Part shown: positions 1 to 5,990 of the stretch, piece by piece
Layout of the letters: each line of letters begins with the position of its first letter
Numbering within the stretch: the first letter of the stretch is position 1
Assembly: GCA_029261675.1 (NCBI GenBank)
Contig: JAJDBA010000053.1
Span: forward strand, 1-9,061
Origin: Nitrospinaceae bacterium
GTDB taxonomy: Bacteria; Nitrospinota; Nitrospinia; Nitrospinales; VA-1
DNA: 9,061 nt
Direction of reading: 5' to 3'
Position numbers and translations under genes: made by a program
Notes under the pieces: generated by a model
Told to the model about the DNA's origin: nothing
The model's database searches: none
The model's input: the letters and a program-made list of their open reading frames with translations, nothing else

Positions 1-1068
1 ACGGTGAATATTCCTGATACGGTCGGCTACACTATCCCGGAGGAGTTTGCCCAGCTCATCACCTACTTAAAGCAAAACGTAGACAACATCGACAAGGCTG
101 TCATCAGTGTGCATTGCCATAACGATTTGGGGTTGGCCGTTGCAAATTCTCTGGCGGCGGTGCAGGCAGGTGCCCGGCAAGTAGAATGTACCATCAACGG
201 CATCGGCGAACGCGCAGGCAACGCAGCGATGGAAGAAATCGTCATGGCTGTTCGAACACGAAGGGATTTTTTCAACACGGTGGAAACAAATATTGAAACA
301 CGCCATATTCAACCGTGCAGTAAGTTGGTCAGCAGCCTCACCGGGTTCTTCGTGCAACGCAATAAAGCCATTGTCGGCAAAAATGCGTTTGCTCACGAAT
401 CGGGCATTCACCAACATGGATTTCTCAAACGTAAAGATACATTTGAGATCATGGATCCTGCAGATGTTGGTGGTGAAGAGTCTGAGCTGGTTATGGGTAA
501 ACATTCCGGACGCAACGCCCTGCTCAACAAAGTCCAGGAGTTGGGATATAGCCTGAGCCAGGAGGAGTTGGACCGCGTGTTTGAAGAGTTTAAAATTCTT
601 GCAGATGAGAAGAAAGAAATTTTTGAAGACGATTTTCACACTCTTATTCAAAAACAAAAGTTCACTGAAGAACAGCAGATCACTTATAAACTGAAAACGA
701 TCGAAAGCGGATTTGAAACAGGAAAAGAGCCGTATGCAAATGTCACACTGATAAGCCGCGATGGCAAAGAACATCAAAGCTCGGCTAATGGCGATGGCCC
801 TGTCGATGCGATTTACAATGCGATCGATAAAATCACCGGGCTCACCTGCAAGCTACTTGATTACCAAGTGATGGCAAAAACAAAAGGTAAAGATGCTCAA
901 GGCGAAGTCACCGTTCGCGTTCAGCATGAAAAGCGTGAAATACTAGGCAAAGGAGCAGGCGTCAACACTATTGAGGCCAGCGGCTTTGCTTACGTCAATG
1001 CCATCAACAAACTGTTGCTGAAATCAAAATCGGGTCCTGTGGAAGGCAGAGACGTTCCCGGTCCCTAG
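1..1068 (+). CDS. leuA: 2-isopropylmalate synthase, 5'-truncated by window edge
   Basis: Condenses acetyl-CoA with 2-oxoisovalerate to give 2-isopropylmalate, the first committed step of leucine synthesis, in the cytosol. The frame is open at base 1, so the gene starts upstream; 355 residues are present against about 510-520 in the family, so roughly the first 160 (most of the TIM barrel) are missing. Visible barrel motifs are NIPDTVGY near the left edge, the metal-binding HxH in SVHCHNDLG, and GIGERAGNAAMEE, whose Asn is a metal ligand in the family. FAHESGIHQHG marks the linker subdomain. From about residue 220 the C-terminal LeuA allosteric domain follows (ANGDGPVDAIYNAI, then KGKDAQGEV), the part through which leucine inhibits the enzyme. 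The product ends in a stop at 1066-1068 just before a strong terminator, so this is the last gene of its transcript or a single gene. Homocitrate and citramalate synthases share the barrel, but the overall match favours leuA. Confidence 0.96.
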   Translation, partial: TVNIPDTVGYTIPEEFAQLITYLKQNVDNIDKAVISVHCHNDLGLAVANSLAAVQAGARQVECTINGIGERAGNAAMEEIVMAVRTRRDFFNTVETNIETRHIQPCSKLVSSLTGFFVQRNKAIVGKNAFAHESGIHQHGFLKRKDTFEIMDPADVGGEESELVMGKHSGRNALLNKVQELGYSLSQEELDRVFEEFKILADEKKEIFEDDFHTLIQKQKFTEEQQITYKLKTIESGFETGKEPYANVTLISRDGKEHQSSANGDGPVDAIYNAIDKITGLTCKLLDYQVMAKTKGKDAQGEVTVRVQHEKREILGKGAGVNTIEASGFAYVNAINKLLLKSKSGPVEGRDVPGP

Positions 1069-1082
1069 ATCAAAAACCTTCA

Positions 1083-1131
1083 TCACCCCTGCCCTATTTA
1101 AAACAAAGAAGGCAGGGGTGAGTTTTATTTT
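1083..1131 (+). terminator. Rho-independent terminator after leuA
   Basis: Eleven-base-pair stem: TCACCCCTGCC at 1083-1093 pairs perfectly with GGCAGGGGTGA at 1111-1121. The loop is 17 bases, and a T-rich tract (GTTTTATTTT) follows. It starts 15 bases after the leuA stop codon. Its T-tract ends only 15 bases before the inferred cmoA start, leaving almost no room for a separate cmoA promoter between the two. Confidence 0.9.
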
Positions 1132-1134
1132 CTA

Positions 1135-1140
1135 AAGAGA
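1135..1140 (+). promoter_or_regulatory. Weak ribosome binding site supporting the ATT start of cmoA
   Basis: AAGAGA lies 6 bases before the ATT at 1147. It is only a partial Shine-Dalgarno match, but the spacing is right, and no better site precedes the later ATG at 1234. Confidence 0.4.
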
Positions 1141-1146
1141 AACCTT

Positions 1147-1872
1147 ATTTCTAACCGCGACACATTATTTAAGAATCCAAAATCGACGGAACCCTTCGAG
1201 TTCAACGATTCCGTAGCACGGGTTTTTGATGACATGCTGCAACGCAGTGTCCCCATGTATCAAGAATGCCAGGATCTTACTGTTCACTGGTGCGCAAAAT
1301 ACGCAAAACCTTCCACCTCTATTTACGACCTCGGCTGCTCAACCGGAAAGTTCCTGCTAAAACTAGCAGGGGAATTAGAACGTACAAAAAACATAAAACT
1401 CATTGGGCTCGATAATTCCTCAGCCATGCTTAAAAAAGCAGAAGAGACATTTAAAAACTCACCTCTTTCCTGCTCGATGATCGAGGCAGATTTAAACAAA
1501 AATATGCCCATCGAGAATGCATCGGTGGTCGTAATGAATTACACATTGCAGTTTGTGAAACTGGACAATCGCCCCAACCTATTACAATCCATTTATAACG
1601 GACTGGTTTCAGACGGATCGCTGATTCTCATCGAAAAAGTGAAAAGCGAAATCTCCGATCTCAATAAAACCTTCATCGAATTCCATCATCAGTTCAAAGA
1701 AGAAAATGGCTACTCCAAGCTTGAAATTTCGCAGAAAAGAGAGGCTCTGGAAAATGTGCTCATACCCTGGACGGTCGAACAAAATAGCGAATTGATCAAA
1801 TCTGCCGGATTCTCAACGGTCGACCTATTTTTTAAATGGAACAACTTCGCCGGGTTTATTGCGTTAAAATAG
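1147..1872 (+). CDS. cmoA: Carboxy-SAM tRNA uridine-34 carboxymethyltransferase-pathway enzyme CmoA, ATT start
   Basis: CmoA makes carboxy-S-adenosylmethionine from SAM and prephenate; CmoB then uses it to form 5-oxyacetyl-uridine at tRNA position 34. The class I methyltransferase fold shows YDLGCSTGKF (SAM-binding motif I), then IGLDNSSAML and NYTLQFV. The block NGYSKLEISQKREALENV is diagnostic, its Arg matching E. coli Arg199, which contacts the carboxylate of carboxy-SAM. The first ATG (1234) would give 212 residues and cut off the family N-terminus. Upstream in frame the sequence reads SNRDTLFKNP, then FEFNDSVARVF, matching E. coli MSHRDTLF and FDERVAEVF. The frame is open back to a TAA at 1099 and contains no ATG, GTG, TTG or CTG before 1234. 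ATT at 1147 sits exactly where E. coli has Met1, 6 bases after a weak AAGAGA ribosome site, and gives 241 residues against 247. Function is firm; the start is inferred. CmoB is not in the window. Confidence 0.93.
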   Translation: MSNRDTLFKNPKSTEPFEFNDSVARVFDDMLQRSVPMYQECQDLTVHWCAKYAKPSTSIYDLGCSTGKFLLKLAGELERTKNIKLIGLDNSSAMLKKAEETFKNSPLSCSMIEADLNKNMPIENASVVVMNYTLQFVKLDNRPNLLQSIYNGLVSDGSLILIEKVKSEISDLNKTFIEFHHQFKEENGYSKLEISQKREALENVLIPWTVEQNSELIKSAGFSTVDLFFKWNNFAGFIALK

Positions 1873-1935
1873 AAACTATTGTATTCTTAGGTGCTTATTT
1901 TAAAGCGTTTTTCAGACAACCAGAAAGGTTTTGCG

Positions 1936-2130
1936 ATGCCAAATTACGACCATACCTGTGGAAAATGTAAAAAAGATTTCGTCATAGAAATGAAAATGTC
2001 TGAAGTGGATAAAAAAAAGGTTTCCTGTCCCGAGTGCGGCTCTAAAAAGGTTTCGCGCAACGTAACCAACAACTCATTTTGGAGTGAGAGCATCGATCGC
2101 TACAATTACTCCAAAACACAAAATAATTAA
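1936..2130 (+). CDS. FmdB-type small zinc-ribbon protein
   Basis: A 64-residue protein with two CxxC pairs: Cys8 and Cys11 in HTCGKCKKDF, and Cys31 and Cys34 in SCPECGSKKV. This is the layout of the FmdB/CxxC_CxxC_SSSS zinc-ribbon family, whose members begin MPxYxxxCxxC. The C-terminal tail (about residues 41-64) is polar and rich in Asn and Ser. The start at 1936 is chosen because AGAAAGG (1922-1928) lies 7 bases before it and because MPNYDHTC is the family N-terminus. A GTG at 1891 would add 15 residues without family support. The family is named after a putative regulator in the formamidase region of Methylophilus, but no precise function is established for most members. The stop codon is 5 bases before the radical SAM gene, so the two are probably translated from one message. 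Confidence 0.8.
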   Translation: MPNYDHTCGKCKKDFVIEMKMSEVDKKKVSCPECGSKKVSRNVTNNSFWSESIDRYNYSKTQNN

Positions 2131-2135
2131 TCAAT

Positions 2136-3266
2136 ATGCTTACTGAAGTTCAACCTGCTACACAAAAATTTCCAGGCCGATTTGGCGAGTTAGTACAACT
2201 CCCATTACAGCGAATCCATATCGAATTGACCAACGTCTGCAATTTCGACTGTACCTTCTGCCCCAAACAGGAGATGACCCGTCATTATGAGTATATGGAC
2301 TTTGAAAGAGTCTGTGGAATCATAGACGAAATCGCCGAATACAAAATGGCAGAAAAGATTACGTTCCATGTCATGGGCGAGCCGTTCATGCACCCGAGGT
2401 TTTTTGAAATTCTCGAACACGCTGCCGAGCGCGGAGTAAAAACGGGTATCACCACAAACGGCACTTACCTCGACGAAGAGATGGGCATCAAGCTTGAGAA
2501 GGTCACCGCGTCTCAGGTGAATATCTCTCTACAGACACCTGATGAAGAATCGTTTAAAACTCGAAAGTCGCGGCGCATGAAATTTGAAGAATACCATAAC
2601 CGTATTCTTGATTTTATTGGCACCTGCTTAAAACAAGCTAAACCGCCAAAAATAAAAGTTCATTTCCTCAACACCTCTATTAAAAGTGAAGTTCCTGGAG
2701 AAGACTGGAACGTTGGCACCATGAGTGTCATCAATAATGCAAAAGAACTTAGAAAGACATTTAGCTATTGGGCAAAAGAAGTTCACAAAATCTGTCCTCC
2801 CATGAGCGATGAAGCAAAAGCCAAAGTCGAAAAGAAAATCGACAAACTCTCTACCTTCAAATGGAACGTGGTAGAAGTGGCACCCAATATTTTTTTCGAG
2901 ACTTATATTCTCAACACCTGGGGCAACGCTTTTGCAGAAGGCGGTAATGTTGTTCCAGCAAAAACGGGATATTGCAGTGCCTTGAGCGATCATTTCGCTA
3001 TTCTTTGCAGTGGCGATTTAATTTATTGTTGTGTCGATTTCGACGGCAAAACCGTGGCTGGAAATGTGTTTCAAAACTCCATCACCGAAATTTTAAACAC
3101 AAAACCCGTGATCGATGCGGTGGAAGGGTTCCAGAACCACAAAGTGATTCATCCGCATTGTCAAAAATGTCTGGGTGGAAGCACATGGCTCAAATCGAAG
3201 CTCAATAGCATCGGCTCGATCGTCATCTGGAAGTACCTCAAAAACTTCTTCTACAAAAAATCATAA
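2136..3266 (+). CDS. Radical SAM protein with C-terminal SPASM/twitch-type cluster domain
   Basis: A 376-residue radical SAM enzyme of unknown substrate. The radical SAM core begins with ELTNVCNFDCTFCPKQ: Cys35, Cys39 and Cys42 form the CxxxCxxC that binds the [4Fe-4S] cluster cleaving SAM. HVMGEPFMHP (about 78-87) is the SAM-binding GE-type motif, and TGITTNGT follows on a later strand. Near the C-terminus Cys280, Cys291, Cys298, Cys299, Cys342 and Cys345 (CSGDLIYCCVDFDG, GNVF, HCQKCLGG) form a SPASM-like auxiliary cluster domain. Between the two lies a charged region (about 180-275) with KEVHKICPPMS. SPASM enzymes include peptide maturases, sulfatase-activating enzymes and enzymes modifying sugars or cofactors. 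No precursor peptide is evident nearby, so I assign no substrate. No good ribosome site precedes the ATG, and translation may be coupled to the fmdB-like gene 5 bases upstream. A tRNA gene starts one base after the stop. Confidence 0.88.
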   Translation: MLTEVQPATQKFPGRFGELVQLPLQRIHIELTNVCNFDCTFCPKQEMTRHYEYMDFERVCGIIDEIAEYKMAEKITFHVMGEPFMHPRFFEILEHAAERGVKTGITTNGTYLDEEMGIKLEKVTASQVNISLQTPDEESFKTRKSRRMKFEEYHNRILDFIGTCLKQAKPPKIKVHFLNTSIKSEVPGEDWNVGTMSVINNAKELRKTFSYWAKEVHKICPPMSDEAKAKVEKKIDKLSTFKWNVVEVAPNIFFETYILNTWGNAFAEGGNVVPAKTGYCSALSDHFAILCSGDLIYCCVDFDGKTVAGNVFQNSITEILNTKPVIDAVEGFQNHKVIHPHCQKCLGGSTWLKSKLNSIGSIVIWKYLKNFFYKKS

Positions 3267-3267
3267 T

Positions 3268-3344
3268 CGGGATGTAGCGCAGCCTGGTAGCGCACTTGCT
3301 TCGGGAGTAAGGGGTCGGAAGTTCAAATCTTCTCATCCCGACCA
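3268..3344 (+). tRNA. tRNA-Pro, anticodon CGG
   Basis: A 77-base cloverleaf. The acceptor stem CGGGATG (3268-3274) pairs fully with CATCCCG (3334-3340), then come discriminator A and an encoded CCA (3342-3344). The D arm contains GCGC...GGTA...GCGC. The anticodon stem CTTGC/GTAAG encloses the loop TTCGGGA, with anticodon CGG at 3302-3304, reading the proline codon CCG. The T arm has TTCAAAT. C1-G72, A73, and G35, G36 and G37 agree with bacterial proline tRNA. It begins one base after the radical SAM stop codon, so it is probably transcribed from that operon and cut out by processing. Confidence 0.96.
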
Positions 3345-3445
3345 TTTCTCTAATTGAAGGAATTGGTAAAAAAACCATTCTACTCCTCCCCACCAAGCCC
3401 AATTACCATTGATTCACACCAAACAAAGCTAAGCAAAAGATAAAA

Positions 3446-3473
3446 TTGATTTTTTTTCTGCATGGGGTATATT
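3446..3473 (+). promoter_or_regulatory. Possible sigma-70-type promoter for the lipoprotein gene
   Basis: TTGATT (3446-3451) and TATATT (3468-3473) are 16 bases apart, matching 4 of 6 and 5 of 6 consensus bases. They lie about 65 bases before the lipoprotein start. The surroundings are AT-rich, so a chance match is possible. Confidence 0.35.
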
Positions 3474-3537
3474 CCTCATTTCAATTTTGTAAAAGTTTTA
3501 TCAGCCCCTTTAAATCAACCAAAAGAAAGAAAAAAAT

Positions 3538-3975
3538 ATGAACAAGACCCTCAACCTCACATTAATGTCCCTATGCCTTTTATTCCTTCTTTCTAATTTT
3601 GGTTGTTCCGTAAATAGAGCCGCCAAGCAACCGGACGAAAAAAATATTAATTTATTGAGCAAAGGAACTTCCAGAGATCTTTTACTAGGAGAGTTTGGGA
3701 CTCCAATTAGTTCAGAAATTCAAGATGGGAAAAAAGTGGAAATTTTCAATTTCATTCAAGGATACAGCAGTGGTACCAAGTCAAGCCGTGTATTTTTGCA
3801 TGGGGCCGCAGATGTAATGACTTTAGGCCTTTGGGAATTAGTGGGAGGTGCTGTAGAAGGTGCTTATGATGGTGAAAAAATGGCGTTCAAAGTAGTTTAC
3901 GATGAAAACGACAAAATCGAATCGGTTACAGCTCTAAATGAAGAATCAACTAAAGAATTATCCTCTAAAGAGTAA
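3538..3975 (+). CDS. Small BamE/SmpA-like lipoprotein of unknown role
   Basis: A 145-residue exported protein. Residues 1-22 form a signal peptide (MNKTLNLT, then a Leu-rich core), ending at Cys23 in LLSNFGCS. This looks like a lipobox, although Asn at -3 is unusual where Leu is typical. Lipid anchoring is therefore likely but not certain. The mature part contains LSKGTSRDLLLGEFGTP, the pattern of the SmpA/OmlA (BamE-like) fold: a short helix that follows the phrase GxxRxxxxxxxGxP, then strands (KVEIFNFIQGY, FKVVYDENDKIESV). The middle block GAADVMTLGLWELVGGAVEGA resembles a conserved stretch I recall from uncharacterised proteobacterial lipoproteins of this size. It stands alone between two tRNA-Pro genes, with a possible promoter of its own. 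BamE itself is shorter and lacks the TLGLWELVG block, so I do not call it bamE. Confidence 0.75.
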   Translation: MNKTLNLTLMSLCLLFLLSNFGCSVNRAAKQPDEKNINLLSKGTSRDLLLGEFGTPISSEIQDGKKVEIFNFIQGYSSGTKSSRVFLHGAADVMTLGLWELVGGAVEGAYDGEKMAFKVVYDENDKIESVTALNEESTKELSSKE

Positions 3976-3996
3976 TATAAGTTTGGAGGATTAAAT

Positions 3997-4073
3997 CGGG
4001 ATGTAGCGCAGCTTGGTAGCGCAGTCGCTTCGGGGGTGAGGGGTCGGAGGTTCAAATCTTCTCATCCCGAGCA
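3997..4073 (+). tRNA. Second, diverged tRNA-Pro(CGG), possibly degenerate
   Basis: This is a copy of the tRNA at 3268-3344, 729 bases downstream, with 70 of 77 bases identical. The acceptor stem is perfect (3997-4003 with 4063-4069), and the anticodon CGG is at 4031-4033. Differences: the 27-43 pair of the anticodon stem is a G-G mismatch (4024 and 4040). The 29-41 pair changed from T-A to C-G, a compensatory change. Base 38 is G instead of A. The 3' end reads A-GCA, so CCA is not encoded and would have to be added after processing. The compensatory change suggests it was, or is, under selection as a folded RNA; the mismatch and lost CCA suggest decay or relaxed use. It begins 21 bases after the lipoprotein stop codon. 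Confidence 0.8.
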
Positions 4074-4093
4074 TTGCTTTCTCCTCGAATCTT

Positions 4094-4183
4094 TCACAAG
4101 CCCCGTACTTTGTGTTGCTCTCCCACTGTGATAAAGCTGCTGGTTACGTTTAGTTCTTTGAGGTTTATTAGCGGGCATTTCAT
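4094..4183 (-). CDS. Doubtful 29-residue ORF overlapping the preceding mini-ORF
   Basis: Starts MKCPLINLKELNVTSS and ends GEQHKVRGL. Its ATG overlaps the stop of the Arg-rich ORF in an ATGA arrangement, the geometry of translational coupling. No other support exists, and an ORF this short can easily arise by chance. Confidence 0.12.
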   Translation of the reverse strand: MKCPLINLKELNVTSSFITVGEQHKVRGL

Positions 4184-4335
4184 GTTATTGGCCTTTTATC
4201 CCTAGATGAATCTCTTTGATCGGATTTTCTTCGGTCACCTTTACGCCTGTCTTCTTCAACCTCTAGATTAATTTTTCTTCTTTGCTCCAGCCTTCTACTC
4301 CACGGGTTTCTTCTTTCGCCTCCCCTTTTAAACAT
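4180..4335 (-). CDS. Doubtful small Arg-rich ORF
   Basis: A 51-residue ORF starting at ATG 4335 and ending at TGA 4180-4182. The product is strongly charged, with repeated Arg pairs (GGERRNPWSRR, LEQRRK, EEDRRKGDRRKSDQR). DRRKGDRR-type runs occur in charged linkers of real proteins, and the strand is purine-rich. However, AAGGAG lies directly against the ATG, leaving no normal spacing, and a TAA sits in frame just upstream. I do not recognise it. It could be a small gene, the end of a broken gene, or chance. Confidence 0.25.
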   Translation of the reverse strand: MFKRGGERRNPWSRRLEQRRKINLEVEEDRRKGDRRKSDQRDSSRDKRPIT

Positions 4336-4552
4336 CTCCTTTTATTCTCCTATTCAGCAGATTATTCTGGGGTTCTCCAATTGGTACTCCGTCTTTATCA
4401 TAGAGTACTTAATGCTAATTCAGTGGACGATCAATGTCAAACTTGGATAGGATTGCTAATTAGGGAGTAAATCAATTTTAACAATTCTTTTTTTAAACCT
4501 TGTTGTTTAATTTCCCCTACTCGTTTTTTCTCTGATTTTTTCCATAAATCCC

Positions 4553-4560
4553 TATAAAAT
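4553..4560 (+). promoter_or_regulatory. Possible -10 element upstream of lpd
   Basis: TATAAAAT lies 29 bases before the lpd ATG and resembles a sigma-70 -10 box. No good -35 hexamer is found at 16-18 bases; the upstream tract is simply T-rich. Confidence 0.25.
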
Positions 4561-4589
4561 ACAGACTCTTTCTATTTGGAATCATAGAT

Positions 4590-5978
4590 ATGACCAAAAA
4601 AAATATAGTCGTATTAGGAGGTGGGCCGGGTGGTTACGCAGCAGCCTTTCTTGCGGCTGATAAAGGGATGGACGTTACGCTGATTGATGCGGGCAAAAAG
4701 CCCGGTGGCGTGTGTCTACACCGCGGATGTATTCCTTCCAAAGCTTTGCTGCACATCGCACACCTTATAAATGAAACTAAAGAGGCAAAAAACTGGGGCG
4801 TTGATTTTGGCGAACCCAAAATTGACCTTGATGGTGTTCGCAACTGGAAAAACCAGGTCATAGATAAAATGGCTACAGGTCTAGCCCAGCTTTGCAAACA
4901 ACGAAAAGTGGAATTCGTTTCTGGAAAAGGAATATTCAAAGATTCCCAGACTATCGAAGTGGATGGCAAAACCTTCTCTTTTGACCATTGTATTCTCGCT
5001 ACAGGGTCGCGCCCTATCCAACCTTTTCAGAACGATTCCCACCTTATCGATTCCACTGGCGCACTCGATTTGGAAAACACCCCTGAAAAACTACTGGTTG
5101 TTGGCGGAGGTTATATTGGTCTGGAAATGGGCAGTGTTTATGCTGCTCTCGGAAGTCAGGTCACTGTTGTGGAAATGATGAATGGACTTTTAACCGGGAT
5201 CGATCGCGATCTTGTCAGGCCTTTACAACATAGACTTAAAAACCAATTTGAAGCGATTCTTTTAAGCACTAAAGTAGGTCAAATCACACAGGCGGAATCG
5301 AAAATCAACGTAACACTTGAAAATGAATCTGGATCGGAGCAAAAAGTTTTTGACCGGGTGCTGGTTTCGGTAGGCCGTAAACCCAACACCGATGGACTTG
5401 GACTCGAAAACACCCAAGTCAAACTGAACGAGAAAGGATTTGTGATTACGGACTCTCAACAAAAAACAGGGGATCTTAATATATCCGCTATTGGCGATGT
5501 GATCGGGGGTGCCATGTTGGCTCATAAAGCAGCCCACGAGGCGAAGGTTGCAGTGGAGGTTTTAGATGGAGAGGATTCTGATTTCAGTAATCGAGTCATC
5601 CCTGCGGTGGTCTTCACCGATCCTGAAATTGCCTGGGCCGGATTGACGGAAACTGAAGCTCAAGAGCAGGGTATAGAAGTTTCAATCGCTAAATTCCCTT
5701 GGGGCGCATCTGGAAGAGCGCAAACGCTGGGGCGCGGTGAGGGCATGACCAAGTTGATAATTGATCCTGAATCTGAGAAAATTGTCGGTGTAGGGTTGAC
5801 TGGCTCGGGAGCTGGTGAACTGATCGCTGAAGGAGTTTTAGCAATCGAAACGGGGACGAAAGCTAAAGACCTAGCCTTATCGATTCATCCGCATCCCACC
5901 TTGTCCGAAACCTTGATGGAAGCGGCAGATGTGTTTTATGGAACAGCTACCCATATTTACAAAAGAAAAAGAAATTAA
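4590..5978 (+). CDS. lpd: Dihydrolipoyl dehydrogenase (E3)
   Basis: A 462-residue FAD- and NAD-dependent flavoprotein that reoxidises dihydrolipoyl groups of 2-oxoacid dehydrogenase or glycine cleavage complexes. In order: the FAD-binding GGGPGG (10-15); the redox disulfide Cys42-Cys47 in GGVCLHRGCIPSK; ATGSRP (137-142); the second Rossmann motif VVGGGYIGLEMGS (170-182), followed by VTVVEMM, where Glu after the strand favours NAD over NADP. AIGDVIGGAMLAHKA (300-314) is the second FAD motif. The C-terminal interface domain carries FPWGASGRA and HPHPTLSET, containing the catalytic His435 and Glu440. Length and motifs are complete. Mercuric and glutathione reductases share the fold, but the HPHPTLSE end and the disulfide context fit lpd. 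No E1, E2 or lipoyl-protein gene is visible next to it, so its partner complex is unknown. The next gene starts 12 bases later. Confidence 0.92.
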   Translation: MTKKNIVVLGGGPGGYAAAFLAADKGMDVTLIDAGKKPGGVCLHRGCIPSKALLHIAHLINETKEAKNWGVDFGEPKIDLDGVRNWKNQVIDKMATGLAQLCKQRKVEFVSGKGIFKDSQTIEVDGKTFSFDHCILATGSRPIQPFQNDSHLIDSTGALDLENTPEKLLVVGGGYIGLEMGSVYAALGSQVTVVEMMNGLLTGIDRDLVRPLQHRLKNQFEAILLSTKVGQITQAESKINVTLENESGSEQKVFDRVLVSVGRKPNTDGLGLENTQVKLNEKGFVITDSQQKTGDLNISAIGDVIGGAMLAHKAAHEAKVAVEVLDGEDSDFSNRVIPAVVFTDPEIAWAGLTETEAQEQGIEVSIAKFPWGASGRAQTLGRGEGMTKLIIDPESEKIVGVGLTGSGAGELIAEGVLAIETGTKAKDLALSIHPHPTLSETLMEAADVFYGTATHIYKRKRN

Positions 5979-5990
5979 TAAGTCTATTGA

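Larger units (their letters stand above)
4074..4589 (+). other. Gene-poor interval between second tRNA-Pro and lpd
   Basis: No convincing plus-strand gene is present. About 4200-4345 is pyrimidine-rich on the plus strand, which makes the minus strand purine-rich, as coding strands often are; two minus-strand mini-ORFs there are listed separately. A minus-strand reading around 4344-4415 gives YDKDGVPIGEP followed by frame breaks, which could be a remnant of a decayed gene. About 4480-4560 is T-rich and presumably holds the lpd promoter. No terminator hairpin is evident after the tRNA. Confidence 0.5.

Noticed and set aside
67..777. Long minus-strand ORF of 236 residues opposite leuA
   Set aside because: It lies antisense to a clearly recognised gene, and its product shows no domain; it is a shadow of leuA codon bias.
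3175..3357. Plus-strand 60-residue ORF across the first tRNA
   Set aside because: Its second half is a translation of the tRNA (DVAQPGSALASGVRG type), a known false-gene pattern, and the first half overlaps the radical SAM gene in another frame.
3268..4073. Twin tRNAs as attL/attR of an integrative element
   Set aside because: The repeat covers the whole tRNA and not only its 3' end, no integrase is present, and the 650-base interval holds only a lipoprotein gene.
4282..4470. Plus-strand 62-residue ORF before lpd
   Set aside because: TTG start without a ribosome site, pyrimidine-rich low-quality composition, no recognisable motif; the opposite strand looks more coding.
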